A DNA stretch of 5,726 nt, from assembly GCA_051880335.1 (NCBI GenBank), contig JBJENT010000272.1:1-5726 (forward strand), given 5' to 3'. Made by a program: the position numbers and the translations under genes. Below, piece after piece: positions 4,911-5,726 of the stretch. The stretch is from 1XD8-76 sp051880335 (GTDB lineage: Bacteria; Bacillota; Clostridia; Lachnospirales; Lachnospiraceae). Position 1 is the first letter of the stretch. The number at the start of each line of letters is the position of its first letter. The notes beneath the pieces were generated by a model, which saw only the letters and a program-made list of their open reading frames with translations, made no database searches and had not been told where the DNA came from.

Positions 4911-5726
4911 TCAACCTATTTCCGAATGTTTCTTTTTCTTCACAAATCCGGAGATCAGCACCACAAGGGTAAGGGACAGAATATTGGACAGAGTAATCCG
5001 GATGATCATCATTTCATCTGCCCCGGTTTCTGTCACCGTATGTAAAGCATTGCTGATAAAGTTATTAAAAAAGTGTTCAAAGGCACCTGTCCAGATTGTG
5101 CCGGTAAGTGCCACGCAAAGCCCCCACTCATAAGCCAGAATACCGGACAGCAATACATAACCAAATCCCATAAATACTGCCATTCCGATGCCCATGCTTC
5201 CGTCCAGCACAGCAGTCAGCACATTTGTGATATGCCATACTCCGAAAAGAACCGCCTGAATCAGATTTGCTCCCTTCTGGGAAAAAGATCTCTTTCCCAG
5301 GTTCAAAAACAGTCCCCGGAATAAACCTTCTTCCGCCCACACATTCACAATATTTCCCAGGATGCAAACCAGCACAGCAAAGGCAGATACTCCTGTCACA
5401 TTGGTCCTCGAAAGGGAAAAGTTGGTCACATAAAATCGCAGGGAAGGATGTTTTCTCATGGCAAATAACGTTGCAAACTCCGCTGCATATGATAACAGAA
5501 AGGTGCTTATCCCCAGTGCAAGACCATAAAGCACTCCTTTCCGTAAGCCATTTACAGAAAAACCAATATCCTTCCAGTGCAGATTCAGCAGTCCCAGTGC
5601 TGCTCCCACCATAAGGATACAGCATATTTTCTGCCAGATATTTTCACCGATCCAGGTCTGATCCGTCTTCACAAAAAGTAGTTCCATCACCCGGACAATC
5701 ATCAACATAATATAAATCAGAAGAAT
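4911..5726 (-). CDS. CPBP (CAAX protease/Abi) family intramembrane metalloprotease, N-terminus beyond window
   Basis: This multi-pass membrane protein carries the three CPBP motifs, numbered from the first visible Met at 5708: EEGLFR (Glu126, Glu127, Arg131), FGVWH (Phe155, His159) and HFFNN (His212, Asn216). The glutamates and histidines form the family's metal-dependent active site within the membrane. Members process prenylated or peptide substrates, and some act in bacteriocin maturation or self-immunity. All motifs are intact, so activity is plausible. About seven or eight hydrophobic segments are visible, ending in a basic KKKK tail near the C-terminus. The frame stays open from 5708 to the window edge (ILLIYI before the Met) and no ribosome binding site precedes 5708, so I treat the gene as 5'-partial. 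The 77-residue membrane protein follows on the same strand. Its substrate is unknown. Confidence 0.9.
   Translation of the reverse strand: MLLIYIMLMIVRVMELLFVKTDQTWIGENIWQKICCILMVGAALGLLNLHWKDIGFSVNGLRKGVLYGLALGISTFLLSYAAEFATLFAMRKHPSLRFYVTNFSLSRTNVTGVSAFAVLVCILGNIVNVWAEEGLFRGLFLNLGKRSFSQKGANLIQAVLFGVWHITNVLTAVLDGSMGIGMAVFMGFGYVLLSGILAYEWGLCVALTGTIWTGAFEHFFNNFISNALHTVTETGADEMMIIRITLSNILSLTLVVLISGFVKKKKHSEIG

Noticed and set aside
5128..5625. Overlapping frames on both strands inside the protease gene
   Set aside because: The protease frame holds all three catalytic motifs in order; the others have no recognisable motif or start signal.

Overview
The window looks like chromosomal DNA of a low-to-mid GC Gram-positive anaerobe of the class Clostridia, most likely Lachnospiraceae (Blautia/Dorea-like). 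That placement is an inference. It rests on strong AGGAGG-type ribosome binding sites, a near-consensus sigma-A promoter, a TTG start, and the style of the two-component and membrane proteins. There are five protein genes, the last of them cut by the right edge. No tRNA, rRNA, CRISPR array or transposase gene is visible.

Layout. Positions 1-235 hold no gene but two unusual structured elements: a ~130-bp imperfect palindrome at the left edge, and a REP-like repeat with GGGGAC/GTCCCC ends that stops one base short of the kinase stop codon. Positions 236-3422 (minus strand) are a two-component operon: an OmpR-family response regulator first, then, overlapping it by 8 nt, a large multi-pass sensor histidine kinase with a ~315-residue extracytoplasmic domain I cannot assign to a family. 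The ~210-bp gap 3423-3632 is a divergent control region. It has a clear sigma-A promoter facing right, a perfect 7-bp inverted repeat covering that promoter's -10/start region, and a TTAAGA-N5-TTAAGA tandem repeat between the two divergent genes, spaced as OmpR-family regulators prefer. Positions 3633-4409 (plus) encode a TauE/SafE-type membrane transporter. Positions 4410-4612 are a convergent intergenic stretch with hairpins but no convincing gene. Positions 4613-5726 (minus) hold a CPBP/Abi-type intramembrane protease, running off the right edge, followed by a 77-residue membrane protein started by TTG behind a very strong ribosome binding site.

How they may work together. The regulator and kinase are a cognate pair. 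The tandem repeat suggests the regulator may control its own operon and perhaps the divergent transporter gene. The protease and the small membrane protein lie on one strand with a 64-bp gap and are probably co-transcribed. Nothing ties them to the two-component system except proximity. I see no clearly new defence or mobile system. The best leads are the two left-edge repeats, the divergent control region, and the protease/small-protein pair with its overlapping 17-codon frame.
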